This document shows, in pieces, positions 12,342 to 25,000 of a stretch of 64,000 bases of DNA. Each line of letters begins with the position of its first letter. Positions within the stretch are counted from its first letter, which is position 1. Position numbers and translations under genes: made by a program. The notes below the pieces were generated by a model. The model made no database searches. It worked only from the letters and a program-made list of their open reading frames with translations, and had not been told where the DNA came from. The DNA is from Oreocharis arfaki (lineage: Eukaryota; Chordata; Aves; Passeriformes; Paramythiidae), in assembly GCA_013398015.1 (NCBI GenBank), contig VZRR01004515.1:62001-126000 (forward strand), in the 5' to 3' direction.

Positions 12342-13409
12342 TTACTTTTCAGGTAGCTTTCCATTGGAAGATTTAGCAAGTACCGTCATTTGCGTTTCTC
12401 CAGCGTCACGTGAGCTTTCTTCGTGGTGTGACCTGGCAGCGCTTGAAATTGATACGCTCACTTGTCGTCTCAGTATTTTCAGTACAGTTCTCTTGTATCC
12501 TTTGCATGCAAAGAAATAGATGAAAGGATCTAGGCAGCAGTTAAAATTCATCAGAAATACAGTATAATGGAGTGACTTCTGGAAAATTTTGTTTTCTGTG
12601 CACAAGGGTTCCTGCTGAAGTTTCTTAATCATGTGTTGTATGATTGCGACATGATAAGGGGTAAAGCAGATGATAAACACTATAATTACAAATATGATTG
12701 TATTGATGGCTTTTCTATTTATCCCTGATTTTTCAGTCAGTGGATTTTCCTTGGCTGTTTGAAAAAGTTTGCAGCTGATTTGAGAGTAACAAAACAGTAT
12801 AATCCCCAGGGGAATAAGATACCCTATTAAACAGGCAGCAAGAAGTATAAATGGTAGATGTTCTATTTTCTCAAAGTTTGGATATTCCATACATGTAGTC
12901 CTTTCTTCTTCTTCCTGTGACATGGATTGGATAAGTAGCGGGAAAGTTTGACTGAATACAAGAAACCAGACAAAGACACAAATGCCCTTGGCATATTTAA
13001 TCCTTCTGATCTTGTATCGGAAGGGGTGCACAACAGCGAAGAACCTGTCAATGCTCAAGCACGTCATAAAGTTTACACCAGCGTAGGTGTTGATGTAGAA
13101 CAGGAGCGCGGTTATTCGACACAGCGCTTCTCCAAACGGCCAGTGGAATCCCAGGGCATAGTAGGCTATCCTGGTTGGCAAGGCAATGCAGAACAGCAGA
13201 TCGGAGAAGACGAGATTTGTTGAATAGAGGGTAGTGGAGTTGATCTTCTTTCTGTTTTTAAAAATGACGGTGAGGGCAATGGTGTTTCCGAGCACCCCAA
13301 GAACCAGGATGGAGCCGTAGAAGACAGACAGTAATATCCGTGCTGTGTCTTTGTGCTCGTATAAGTCGCAGGTGGAAATGTTGGTCTCAGAGGCTGTGAA
13401 AGGGTCCAT
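12342..13409 (-). CDS. GPR183: G-protein coupled receptor 183 (EBI2, oxysterol receptor)
   Basis: Class A GPCR of the plasma membrane. In mammals its ligand is 7alpha,25-dihydroxycholesterol; it signals through Gi and steers B cells, T cells and dendritic cells in lymphoid tissue. The frame is intact, 355 residues (human 361). Seen: possible N-glycosylation at Asn10, seven hydrophobic segments, Asn42 of TM1, Asp70 of TM2, Cys97 and Cys173 for the conserved disulfide, a DRF motif at 121-123 in place of DRY, FTPYH in TM6 at 249-253, and DPFIY in TM7 at 294-298 in place of NPxxY. Cys14 and Cys270 may form a second extracellular bridge. Long blocks are identical to human, for example KKINSTTLYSTNLV. 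The frame stays open to an upstream Met at 13484, but those 25 residues are encoded by a pyrimidine-rich splice-acceptor region, so I chose the Met at 13409, which has a good Kozak context (G at -3, G at +4). It is nested antisense in a UBAC2 intron, as in mammals. Confidence 0.97.
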   Translation of the reverse strand: MDPFTASETNISTCDLYEHKDTARILLSVFYGSILVLGVLGNTIALTVIFKNRKKINSTTLYSTNLVFSDLLFCIALPTRIAYYALGFHWPFGEALCRITALLFYINTYAGVNFMTCLSIDRFFAVVHPFRYKIRRIKYAKGICVFVWFLVFSQTFPLLIQSMSQEEEERTTCMEYPNFEKIEHLPFILLAACLIGYLIPLGIILFCYSQISCKLFQTAKENPLTEKSGINRKAINTIIFVIIVFIICFTPYHVAIIQHMIKKLQQEPLCTENKIFQKSLHYTVFLMNFNCCLDPFIYFFACKGYKRTVLKILRRQVSVSISSAARSHHEESSRDAGETQMTVLAKSSNGKLPEK

Positions 13410-13445
13410 TTCTGCAAACACTGTTGTTGCAGGAAGCTCAGTAGA

Positions 13446-13475
13446 CCTAACATGAAGGAAGAAACAAACAACAAA
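13446..13475 (-). promoter_or_regulatory. Probable 3' splice site before the GPR183 coding exon
   Basis: On the minus strand, a run of T and C (TTTGTTGTTTGTTTCTTCC) leads to CATGTTAG followed by GTCTACTGAG, a good acceptor. The coding exon would then begin at 13446, with a 37-base 5' untranslated stretch before the ATG. A second, weaker acceptor (TTTGCAG) lies only two bases before the ATG. Either fits a receptor gene with a separate upstream non-coding exon, which I could not locate. Confidence 0.55.
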
Positions 13476-13962
13476 AGAGAACATTTTGCAATAAATGTAG
13501 ATAAACTACTTCTACATAATGATGGACAGCCTCTGTTGCAAAATAAGACTAAAAAACTGAAATGAAACTTCATTGCTTTGAAATATTTTTCAAGACTTTA
13601 TCTGAAAACAAACAAACAAAGAGATGCCTCCTTTTGGCTTTTCTGTTTTGATCCCAATTTCTTCTCTAATTAGGAAATCACACAGGGAGCAATGTAATAA
13701 ACCAGGGATGTAATGTATTTGGAAAGTGAAGTCTATAGGTGCTCAGGAGGTGGGAGACTGTTTAAAGCAATCTGAGGGGGGGAAAGGGTCTGAAGAAACC
13801 ACATGATAAAGGATCATATGAAGTCCCCAAGGATCAGACCAGGAGACAAAATGTTTTAACTGTGTTTCAGTTAATTTTAACGGAATTTTTGTTTCTAACA
13901 ATTCACATTGTGATGCTTTAACTTGTTTAGAGAAACTTTTTTTTCTCAGCATTCTTTATTGA

Positions 13963-14020
13963 CATTATAATAGAGTCACTTAGGTTGGAAAAGACCTTTA
14001 AGATCATAGATTCCAACTAT
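13963..14020 (-). mobile_element. Short CR1 3'-end fragment
   Basis: TTAGGTTGGAAAAGACCTTTAAGATCAT is the reverse complement of the CR1 3' terminus. It closely matches the end of the plus-strand copy at 40126-40330, so both belong to a similar subfamily. Only about 58 bases remain. It lies about 500 bases upstream of the GPR183 coding exon. Confidence 0.8.
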
Positions 14021-16494
14021 AATAACTCAAATAGTTTAATTCTAGTTTTAAGAATTGACTTTTGGAATCTAATTCAAATACTGTTACATACGTAAATTCT
14101 TAAGACTACTACTTTAATCACTCTTTAGTGACACTGCTAAAGAGAGATAATGCGGGTGAACTGTTTCACACTTTGTCAATTTAGATTTTAGAAATTGTTT
14201 CATCTGTACAGTCATAAGTAACATAGAAGAGTTGCAGAGTGGCAGTGATTTGGGGGACTTAAAAATATTTTTAAGTGGTCCAGCAGAATTTCAAAAATCA
14301 GAAGAACCCTATCCTGTTGATACTGCTCTCAGTGCGAATATTTCTTAGGTCTGCTGTTACCTGACAGTTGTATAGTGTAAGCATAAATCTCAGAAAGGAT
14401 GGGGTATCTCATGTTACTCCTTGAGCAGCTGTTCTACAAAAGGGTACTTCTTAAAGGCACCATTTAAGAATTTAAACAGCAGTCAAAACAAGATTGCTTC
14501 TGCTTTAGCACAGAATACTACCTGAAGATAATGCTGTTGCAACTGGAAATTTACGTCTGTTTTGTACCGTTAATTAGCATGTCTATGTTATTTCTTAGGA
14601 TGTCTCCTTCAACACACAATATTTACAAGCAACTGTAGCCTGTTGCACTTCAAAAAATATTTCTGGGAAATGCCTCTCAGTTTTAAGGGATTTATACCAC
14701 ACATTTTAGAAAGCATTCATTATCCTTTTATTAACTTGGGAAAGCATTAAAAGGTTAGTACTTTCTTCCATGATTTGAGGAGATTGTCCTGCTTATTTTA
14801 GGGTGTTCACAAGTAATGATTCTCTGTAAACCATAAACCTGCAGATAGTGGATGATGTGTATTAAAATATGTAAAATAGTTATATTACATGTTTAAGGAA
14901 GACATTTAACTTCCAGGTAGTACATTGAGTCTGTGTTTGCTGCATTCTGTAGACAGGAGGGAAGACAGGTGAGTGATGTCTGACTGGTAGATGTACAGTG
15001 TTCTGATTCTTAGATATTTGTGAAGTAAGTACTGTCTGTCAAGAGGTGGGAATACTGCATTCAGGGTTGTATGTCAAATCTGAAGTGGGAGTTCTCGCCT
15101 TGAATAAAGGAATCAATCTGGTAAATGACTCCAGCTGTAGTGCAGATTTAAGAATGTCAGTAATTTTATATTTGTTAGTTCTGCATTGTTCACGCTGTCT
15201 TGGTGTTAGTGTGTTTGGTGATTGATTAGTGCAGTAGGTATTACCCTGAGGATAGTTCTGGTATGATTTGCTCCCATCTTTTCCCTTGTAGAAGAGTTCA
15301 GGATGGCTTTTGCTTTACCTAAGTGTAACAGGCTGCTTTTTGCCTGAAATGGTATGGGTTTGTGTAGGCACCTGTCTATGAGTCAGTGAGGTATTTTGGT
15401 TTTTTTCTCGTATTTGAATGCTTCTGATTCTTGTTCACTCTCCCAGCAGCACATCTATCTTCTATGAATCTCTTTCTCAAAATTTAGGTAAAATTATTTT
15501 GTCAACATATTTGGGAAAGGATAATCTAAGATTTATGATAAACAGTTCAATTGCAGTAACTAGCTACAGCATATTAAGTGCATAATTTTATTTTTGCTTT
15601 GAAGTTATAGTAGTTTTGGTTCAAAAATAATGCACATAATTGTCACATCCATTCATATGTTTTTCTGTAAACATTTGTGAAGTGTAGAATATATATTATA
15701 CAAACACATTGAACTATAGTTTAGGAAAAAACCTGTAAGTTCAGTAAAATATCTATTTTTTACATCAGGAGTAGAATTTCATAAATTGCATGTTGCCTGG
15801 TTTTGTGCTATGAAGTTGGATCTTTAATGTAATAAATTAATCTAGAACTTGTTCAAAATAGGATGTTCATCCTCACATATTGCTGTGGCTATATTGAGAA
15901 GGAGTCCTAGCTGAGATAGTGTTTGTGTCTATCCATGGTGCTAGCATGGATATACATTGGGAACAGTTCCATGGCAGGACAAACTGGCCACAAATGGATG
16001 GGGAGAAAGGGAGGAGCACAGCTCATGGATCTTCCAGGGAAGTGTGCACGTCAGCTAAGCTGTGCTCCTTGGCAGGCTCTTCTGCCTGCTGTGGGAGTCA
16101 GCCCTTGGGGCAGAAAGTGTTCTTTTTGATCGTCTGTTATCCTCAAAATATTTTGACTCTTAATGTAGGGAGCACATTTTACAATGCTCTAGATGAGTAC
16201 TAGTGTTTTCTCTATCTGTAGGTATGTATGGGCATTTTTGAGAGTCACCAAGGTGTTTAGGTGCTACATTACCTGAATATATTTATTTAAAAAAAAAAAA
16301 AACCAAAACAAGAGAAGGAGAGAGATTTTATCTGGTTTGTAGCCCAAACAGATGATAAAGTTGATACCATCCACCATAATGTACATCACCTGAGCTACGG
16401 TAACTTCTTTGTACTTCTGAACTCTAATTGTTGTTGGATGAACTTGATTCACCTCAGCAGGTATTTCACATTTTCTTGGCAATCTTGTAGAGGG

Positions 16495-16778
16495 CTTAAT
16501 TTAAAAAAATATTTTCTTCCTAAAAGGTGTCTAGACTGGTAAGTAAGATAAGATTTAAAAAAAAAAAATCTTATTCCTATTGTGTCAGGTTGCTGTTTAT
16601 TTCTTGTCAGCAATCCTGAGTAATCTACTTACTATANCTTAATTTAAAAAAATATTTTCTTCCTAAAAGGTGTCTAGACTGTTAAGTAAGATAAGATTTA
16701 AAAAAAAAAATCTTATTCCTATTGTGTCAGGTTGCTGTTTATTTCTTGTCAGCAATCCTGAGTGATCTACTTACTATA
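16495..16778. repeat. 142-bp direct duplication separated by a single N
   Basis: Copy one, 16495-16636, and copy two, 16638-16778, both run from CTTAATTTAAAAAAATATTT to TCTACTTACTATA. They are near-identical: G to T in the ACTGGTAAG/ACTGTTAAG segment, A to G in GAGTAATC/GAGTGATC, and a different length of the internal A run. The only base between them is the unresolved N at 16637. This is the pattern left when two overlapping contig ends, possibly from two haplotypes, are joined across a nominal gap, so it is more likely an assembly artefact than a real duplication. Confidence 0.9.
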
Positions 16779-19700
16779 CATACAGCGTGTGACATCCTCC
16801 ACAGAATGTATCTTAAAAAAGAACATTTTGAATACATTTTGTGAGTATTTGCATTATTGGAGAAAAAATGGAGCATGTTACGTTCTTACTGCTGCAAACC
16901 TCAGACTAGCTGGACCTGACTCTGTTTTAATGAGCTATGTGCCTGGATAACTTATGAGAATATGGCCATTTACTGTCCCAAATCCAGATGCACCAATGAA
17001 GTTACCCTCTAGAATCACTACTAAACCTTTTGCCCTTTTAGATTGCTGGATTAAATACGCTTCCAGTGGCTTTCCAGGTTTATTAATGATACTACTTTGA
17101 AGTATATACTTGGAAGAAAGATAATATTAATTTCCCTTACCAGTTCAATAATTTCACAAAACAGTACCAGAGGTTTTTGGCTTAGAGTTACATGCAAAAT
17201 TTTAAGGTATAAAGTATTGAAAATTACTGTCTGTATATCTGTATTGTAAAGGAGGTTGTTCAGGTTTTCACACTTTCTGAGTCTATAAACACTCAGTGAC
17301 ACAGACTGCTTACTCACTTAATGAAATCTTCTGTATGGATTCCAGAATATTATATTATTTTAGTTTCTGTGTATGGATGCCAGTAACTTTTCATTTAAAG
17401 CATATTTTATAAGATACTGTTTGTCTTGATTTGGAGAATTGAAGAGAAAGAAAATTAACAATTTGTACTCTAGTCTTTGGTCAGTCAACCTCCCTGTTAA
17501 AAAATGTGTGTGTCTCTTACTTAAATGTCTCTAAAATTAATTTTCAATTGTTGTTTTTATTGAGTCTCTTTACCTTTACACAGTCTCATGGTTTGGGCAG
17601 TTAGAGGTAAACTTCTCAAATATTTCACCGCATGGTGAAATAATCCTGTGATGTCTTCTAACCTCAGCTGTGTCCCACATAGGACTTGGGGTTTCAGATG
17701 CCTCTTGGTATCAGTGTGCCTGGAGGCATTCTTGCCACTTCATCCCTGCTTTTTCTGCTCAGTTGATTATGTATGCAAGATAAAGTTGTGTAGCATTGCA
17801 CTGGGAATTTGTGACAGTAGTTCACTGTGATCCTGGAGTATTTCTCTGATTTGCTGTGTCGTAGGCTATCTTCAGTGTAAGGGCATGGCCACTGCTGTCT
17901 GCTTCGACCTGGGAGGAGTTTACAATTAATTTTACTGCTGAATACTATGCCCAGGCTTGCAACCAGTGCAGGTTCTTCTTTATTGTTCTTTCACTTGCCA
18001 TTTTCAAGTCTTAGCACTATGTTTGCTTTCTGACCACCAAATTTCTTTAGCCAATTGCCTTATGAGATTTGATAGTTTAGCAGCTGCTAGTCTATTCTCT
18101 GTGCTTCTTGATGTTTCACAGCAATAGCATCCACCTGGGGAAAAAATCCGCAGCACAATGGCAAGCTGCTTACAAAATATAGCATGTCTGAAATCTGTGC
18201 AGCTGCCTTTCTAAACCAATATTGTAATCTCATCAAAGAAGGAAAAATAGCTGGTGTAGGAGGTTCATGTTATGTGAAAACATTTGACTGGCATTAGTAA
18301 TTTGTTTTATGTTTATACATTTGTTTTGTATTTAATTCTCACAGCAAAAGGTGTTTGATGAACAGGATGGTGACTCCAGTCTGGAAGTACTAAGTAATCC
18401 AAAGCTCTGCTTCATAGACATGTTCATGTATGATGAGCTTTATATGTAGTATCATTATATTACATATATTTAACTGTTAAGAAGCATAGACTTAAGCTGT
18501 CAGCCAGCAGCTGCAATGTTAGACCTTAGACTACATGGGTTGGGATTGTGTGCAAGCAGTGGTACAAAGCTCTCTCTGTATACTAGATGAAATTTCTTCT
18601 TGTTCTCATCTCTTGCTTTTGCTGAGGAGCACCATCTGTCTTTTTGGCAGAACAGGGAACATGTGGGAGGGTTTTACTGTATATTGTAATCTAACATGTG
18701 ATTTCTCTGTGTCTCTTCATCATTTTCATTCGGTGGAGATGAATCCCTGGTCCATTTATCCCTGGTCCAGTAACTAATTTAAGAGGGATACTGATTAAAT
18801 TCTTGGAAAGGCACAGCAGTTCATTAGAAAAATCTCTCCTGGCTCTCTATACGTAGTTTGGTTTTGTCATTATGAGATGGACAATATTTTCTTAGCAAAT
18901 CATTTTGGGGGATAATGTTGTTTATCTATGCATAAAGAGTATCAAGTATTTTAAAGGAGTGGTCAGGAAAGAGACTTCTCTTCCCGGCAAGATTCACTAT
19001 AAGTCCTCTATAGATATAATCTGTGTAGGTGTTATATTGTTTTAAAACAGTAGAAGATGGGAAATACACAGTGCTGTGTTTATGTAGGTTTAATTTTTCC
19101 TCAATCTCAAAATTTTTTTTTCTATTTTTTACTGTTTGCATTTCTATTTTACCATATGGGTCATCTTTATTGTAGAGTGTTTCCTCTGTTTGAGAAAAAG
19201 GCTTGATTCGTCTAAGTTATGTATATTAAAAAGTGTGTGTGCTGTGTTGCATAGAACGCTTGGTTAGTACAGAAAGAAGATATACCTAAGGTGCATAATA
19301 TCTGTGTGTATGGACTGGTAGTTGGGGACTGCACGTGGTTTCATCAAAGCAGGCGAGAGACAGGCATGTCCTAAAGCTTCCTCTTTCTTTCTAACTTTAA
19401 TGCTCACATGCATCTACTGTTTTATGTTAATTTTTATTTCAAAAGCTGTTTTGGTTTTTTGTTCTAAAGGCCAGTGAGTCAGCCTAATGACTGACAGATT
19501 GAGTCCTCAGGTCACAATCCACAACAAATTTTGATGAGGGAGTTTCCAGGCTAGTGCTTTTATCCCTCTTTGGTATAGACCCACATTTGTTGGCATAGTA
19601 AACCCAAATTTGTAACACACACATCAGAGAATCCCAAGTATGTATTTAATTCATTAAATTGTCTTAACAATTGCTGTAAAGAATTACAATATTCTTTAAG

Positions 19701-22051
19701 CGCTTAACAGAATATGCAAATTCACAACACTGTGGGATCTTTATGGTCCTGCTTTTGTCTATTACTATAGATTTTGCATGACAGTTGTTGTATGACAGTT
19801 ATATTTGGTGCTAAAAACAATAGAAAATACAGTAAGTGAGATGGAAATTAAAGAAGTGGAGTTGAAATGCTGTATAACTTGTTAAAGTGGAACTCGTTTT
19901 AAGTTTACGCCTCGCTCTTATCTGTTGGATCTCTTTACAAGGGTGATCTGTTCTACAAAAAGTGTGAGAACTATCTAACATAAATAATCTCTGCCAAAAA
20001 CACACACTAACGTGAAGAACTGTGCTGATGCTAAGATGATTAACTTCCCTTCAGTTTATACTTACTTAACTGTACTAAATGGAAAAAGGAGAGAGCCTAA
20101 AACTAGAGCAAATAAGCAAAATAAAAATGTGAGCCACTGACAATTACATTCTTGCAAGCAGAAGAAAAAAGTGGTCAAATGAGAATTTGTATTTTAGTAC
20201 TAGAAAACATGCACATCTTTTGGAGTTTGGGGTTTTTTTCTGAGTTGAGACCCGTACAGGTATAGTCTTTGATTTTAGGGATGCCAGCTTCAGATTACAG
20301 CTTCTATATTAAGTTTATTATTGTTTATACATGCTCCTGAATCTTTTGACCAGAAAGGAATGAGATTTGAGCTCTTAAAGACTACTTGCCAGGTAAATTT
20401 TCAATCCTCTTGTCTTTTCAGGAGCAGCCATGAAAATGTTAGACAGATCTCTTGTATTCTGTGCTCAAAGGCATGTACTCTGTCTTATTTTTTAAGATAA
20501 ATGATAGTTAAATTATTGTCTGTTGAACAGTCTGTCTTGTTTTGCCAGTACAATAGGAAAAATTGGTCCTTTTAAATTGGGAAGGTGTATAAAAATCATA
20601 CTACTTGTAATATTTCTTCAGCTTTGTGGCACAAAGATCAGTAATAAGGAGAAAGGTGTTTGGTCATTGCAATTCAGAAGAAGAATGCCTTCTAAAAACC
20701 TTGAAAGAAACGTGTACTAGAAGTTAAAAAAGGAATTAGCTCATAAAACTTTGAATTCTTAAAATGCTCTGTTGCAATATTTAGACATGAGAAGAGTGAC
20801 TGAGGAGTTTTCAAGCTGATAATAAAGGCTGTTTTCATAGACAAGGAACACATGTGATAAGAGCAAGCTGTGCATTCACAACCACAGTATGGATTTGTTT
20901 TAATCAGTTTGTTTAGGCTCTCTCCTACTATTATTCTGTGAGGTTTAGTGACTTGAGAGCTTCAGTGCTTCCCTTACTACTTCTACAGTAGTTATTTCTG
21001 CATTAGTATAATTTAAATTTGTGTTGCCTAAAAATTGGCTAAGTTAAGGCAGTATGAAATGTTTCCCTGTGATTGTCAGAAGATTGTATTATAAGAAAGG
21101 ACTTGAAATAACTTGTTGATTCTGTGGATCAACAGATCCTTTAAATGGAAACTAACTAGCAGCATATTAAGATGGGAATATAAAATATCAGATAATTTCT
21201 TCTGTGGGCCTTTCCTATACAAAGATCCTTTATCCTTACTACGACATGAAAATATCCAGTATAATGCAAAAAGGGAAATATTTCTGGAATCATTTGCTGT
21301 TGCTCAGTGACAAAGGAAAAATGTAAAAAGTTAGTTCTTTTCTGTACTTACATCTCTGTAGCTTCTTGGATCCTCTGGGCAGTTAAGGGTATTAACAGGA
21401 TGGCTTGACTGCGAAGATTTACTCTTGCACATTGTTCTCGAGAGTGATTACGTGAGTCTTGTGGGAGGGGTAGAGTTTTTTCAAGTGCTTAGAAAAAAAC
21501 AACCCTGTTTGTATGCCGGTCTTGATTTGCTGCCTACTGTTTTATAGGATGTGAAAGCATCTGGTTTTGGTCCTTTTACAATTAGTCTGCTCCAAGAGAG
21601 TAATTAGAAACAACGCTTCCACCTCGTGCCTGAAGTTACGCATTACGGACTTTCTCAGCAGGGACTTTACCCAAAGGTTTACTTGACTAATCGTTGACCA
21701 ACTAAATTCCCTCTCATATGTGAAAAACTTTGTTTATATGCCATCTGCATTTAAAAATAACTTAATTTACAGCAAAGGGCTGTGTAATCAGTACATGCTT
21801 TAAAACTTCTTCTTACCGATGAGATGTGATGCACCAAAAGGAAACCTCAAAATTGAGACATACTGAGATGTGGTGTTAAAGCAGACGTCTCAAACGCCCA
21901 TGGACATTCCCAGCGTGGTTTCAGTATCGTAATGATGAGGATTTACAGAAATGCCTTTCAAGAATATATGAGGGAGTTGAAGAACTCTGGGATTTTGAGA
22001 GATTAATGAGAATGTCTGCCTTTGTAAGCTGCTCATTGCATTTTAAGCAGT

Positions 22052-22072
22052 GATAATAATAATAATAATAAT
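22052..22072. repeat. (ATA)n microsatellite
   Basis: About seven GATAATAAT-type trinucleotide units in intron sequence, flanked by non-repetitive DNA. A short simple repeat with no evident role. Confidence 0.85.
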
Positions 22073-25000
22073 GGAAAACATAAGGTAAATACATGAAAGA
22101 TAAAAAACTTCTAAAACATAAATCTGATTCCCCTAAAACAATATTAATAAGAATGAGTGGCTAGGGAGTAGGAAAGGAGTGGGATGTCAAATTGTGAGTT
22201 AAGCCATTTTTGCCTGAAATATCCTTGTTTCTGGGTAAAGAACTTTGATGTAACAGTTAAATTGTGTGTTTGTTAAGAGGGTTTTGGAGATCAGAGATGG
22301 ATGGGAAATCCTTTCGTTTGCTGTTACAGGCTGTGGTTGAGAGTTACCTGGGATTTTCCCCAAGAACTGATACTGATCATTCATGACTGCAGAGGACTAT
22401 TTATCTTTAAAATGACCTAATTTAGTGGCCTGATTTTAAACAAGGCACGATAAGGCTATTTTTGGCAGGTGCAACCCATGCAGAATGTAGGATGCCTCTT
22501 TGGAAATGTTAGGGCTGTATTCACAGCACAGGTGTTGGCTGATGTTGTAGTAGTGAAGGTGTGTAGAGATAGAAATCTCCATTAACATGTCCATCTCATC
22601 AGAAAGCCTAAAGTAAATGCAGATCTAATGACAAAGTTAAACTTTACTACATGTGCGCTGTGTGATAGGAAATGTTTTTGCTATAGCAGAACATAGAGCC
22701 TAATGAGCTACTTTTGAACCTACTTGGAACACTTGGTTGACTGCACACTGATTTATTTTTCTGGTGTTGAACTCCCAATGTACACATGGCTTGATGCCCC
22801 TTAGATGCCAGAGAGCTGAAGGGCTCTATCTCAGGCTTTCAGCTCCTCAGTCTTAATGGAGCATTCGTCTTCTAACACCACATTCAGAAAGTCTTTGGGA
22901 GAACTTGCCAGTCTTATTCTGGATTTTTTTCTTACTTGTTTTTGAATAATTTTTTAATTATTCAGCTTCATCAGAGAGTAAAATCTCTTTAAATGAAGTA
23001 ATGAGAATTAAGGACTGTTTAAAGGGAAATTGCACGGGGAACTTGCTTCATATGTATGCGAAGTAATACCACAGTGTGGTTCCCTATCCAGCACCTAATG
23101 TATGCTGTAGAAATGGGAAATTTTGAGATATGCAGACATGTCTTTGCTCAAAGGCTGACATTAGTACCCCAGCTTCTTATTAAAAGCAATGTTTGCTTCA
23201 GAATTGTGTTACCTTTATAAAATAATGCCAGTATGTTTCCTGCTCTGATCTGATAAGATATTGCCTTCCTTTGCTTAAGATACAGGACTAGATTGCACCC
23301 TTTGAGTCACAGTGGTGTATTAGCTACCAATCCAGCCTAGCGTGATGTGATGCTGATTGCTTGAGCTAAATGGTACAGGTTGCATTCTTTCACTAGCTGT
23401 TTGTCCTTCTAGCTGTTTGTTTTCTGTTCAGATACGGCTGCTGTTGGTCCAATATCTGTTTGACTGTTCCAGGATTTGAACATTTAAATTAAATAATGTG
23501 ATATACATTTGTGTTTAACATGTATGTGCAAACACTTGCTGTTTTGCTTTTGGCAGGCAAGGCGAGTAACATGGAACCGAGCAGTTTACAAAATATATTG
23601 TTGGATAGTCTTGGCATTAAAAACTAAAGCTTACTTTAGGATAGGTGTCTGACTTCTGCCTTCATGAGGGGATTGTAAAGTGTTGGTTAGATGGTTAGTC
23701 GCAAATTTTAATGAACTCCAAGTCGCAGGGATTCTGCGGAGATATCCATGGACAGGAGGAACCTTTCTTTTCACCTCCAGATGTACAGCTTCAGGTTTTG
23801 TCTTGGGTTGGTTTGGTTTTTTTTCTCTGCATTCTTGCTGCTTTCTCTTGAAATATTGGTGTTACATAGTGAGTGTTACGTAATGAAGCCTAATGCTTTT
23901 GCTGCTATTGAGAGACCTCATGCAATGGGGTGTCCTGCTCATGTGTAGTGAAAGGATTGGGTGTAGTAGGTGGATCCTTTGAGTCCAGGGCTCCAGCAGG
24001 GAGAGGAACACTGGTATCAAGGGTGGTCACATTTCACAGAGTTACTTAGTTTTAAGGAATGTTATTGTGAATATTTAGCGTGTTCAGAACAAAGGCTGGC
24101 ACCTTAAGTGTAATATGGCAGTGTTTGGACAGACTGTAGGAACACAGGTCACTGAAGTGATTTAGTAGCTTGAACTGTAAGTGCACTGTTTACGTGCCTG
24201 TATTATCTGCAGCTGTTTTTATAAGTGATATTTTTAGTCCCCCAAAAAATACGTTGTCGTGAATTTGTCAGTTTAATGGTTTTTTGAAGAACTTGAATGA
24301 AGAAAAACACAGCACCGCAGTTACTAAGTGTAGTGAGTCATTCTGAATAAAATAGCAGGTTATTTCTGCAAACTTAATCCCACAGAACTTCTATTGACAA
24401 CAGCAAGTATTTTTGCGGAAGCTACATTTATTTAGCTTTCTAACCCTTTTTTCATGCATTTTTCCTCTGTTTTGTGCATGTATTTGGTAGTGCTAATGTT
24501 TTATTTTAATCTGCATTTAATAGTCACTGTTTTAGACTTTAAAGAGTGCATTTCTCTTTTAAGATGTACTTGCCCCTGATTTTTTCTTCTCTGACAGTCA
24601 TTTTTATATCTCTGATTTTTTTCAAGGATATTGTTTCTACATGTCGTGGGTTTTTTCTCTGTACAAAACCAATCTCATCAATTCATACGATATAGAATGT
24701 TCCCATCTGGTCACCGTTTCTGTTTCACTGCAAATGCTGAAATTTAACACGCTTTTCAAAATGAAGATATAATTATTGTAGAGACGGCTACTATAGTAGC
24801 TCTTTGGGATGGACATAGTATCTACGTGGAGTGTTCAAACTCTAGAATTCACTTTTCAGGTTTTAGAGTTTTCTGGTTTGTTTGAAAATTTTGTTTTCTA
24901 ACCCACATGACTGAAGTTAACTTCCTAAATATGAAGTGGGCAAAAACCCAGTTCAGAGTCAGCATATGTTTGTGTCTATAGCCCTTCTTTGTGAACAGAC

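Noticed and set aside
12948..13573. Frames of 91 codons (+), 62 codons (-) and 135 codons (-) overlapping GPR183
   Set aside because: Shadows of the GPR183 coding exon in other frames.
13607..13619. AAACAAAC repeat and other short simple repeats (TTTG at 52247, GT at 61373 and 62589, GTT at 4234)
   Set aside because: Ordinary short microsatellites in non-coding DNA; no array or spacer pattern that would suggest CRISPR or a satellite.
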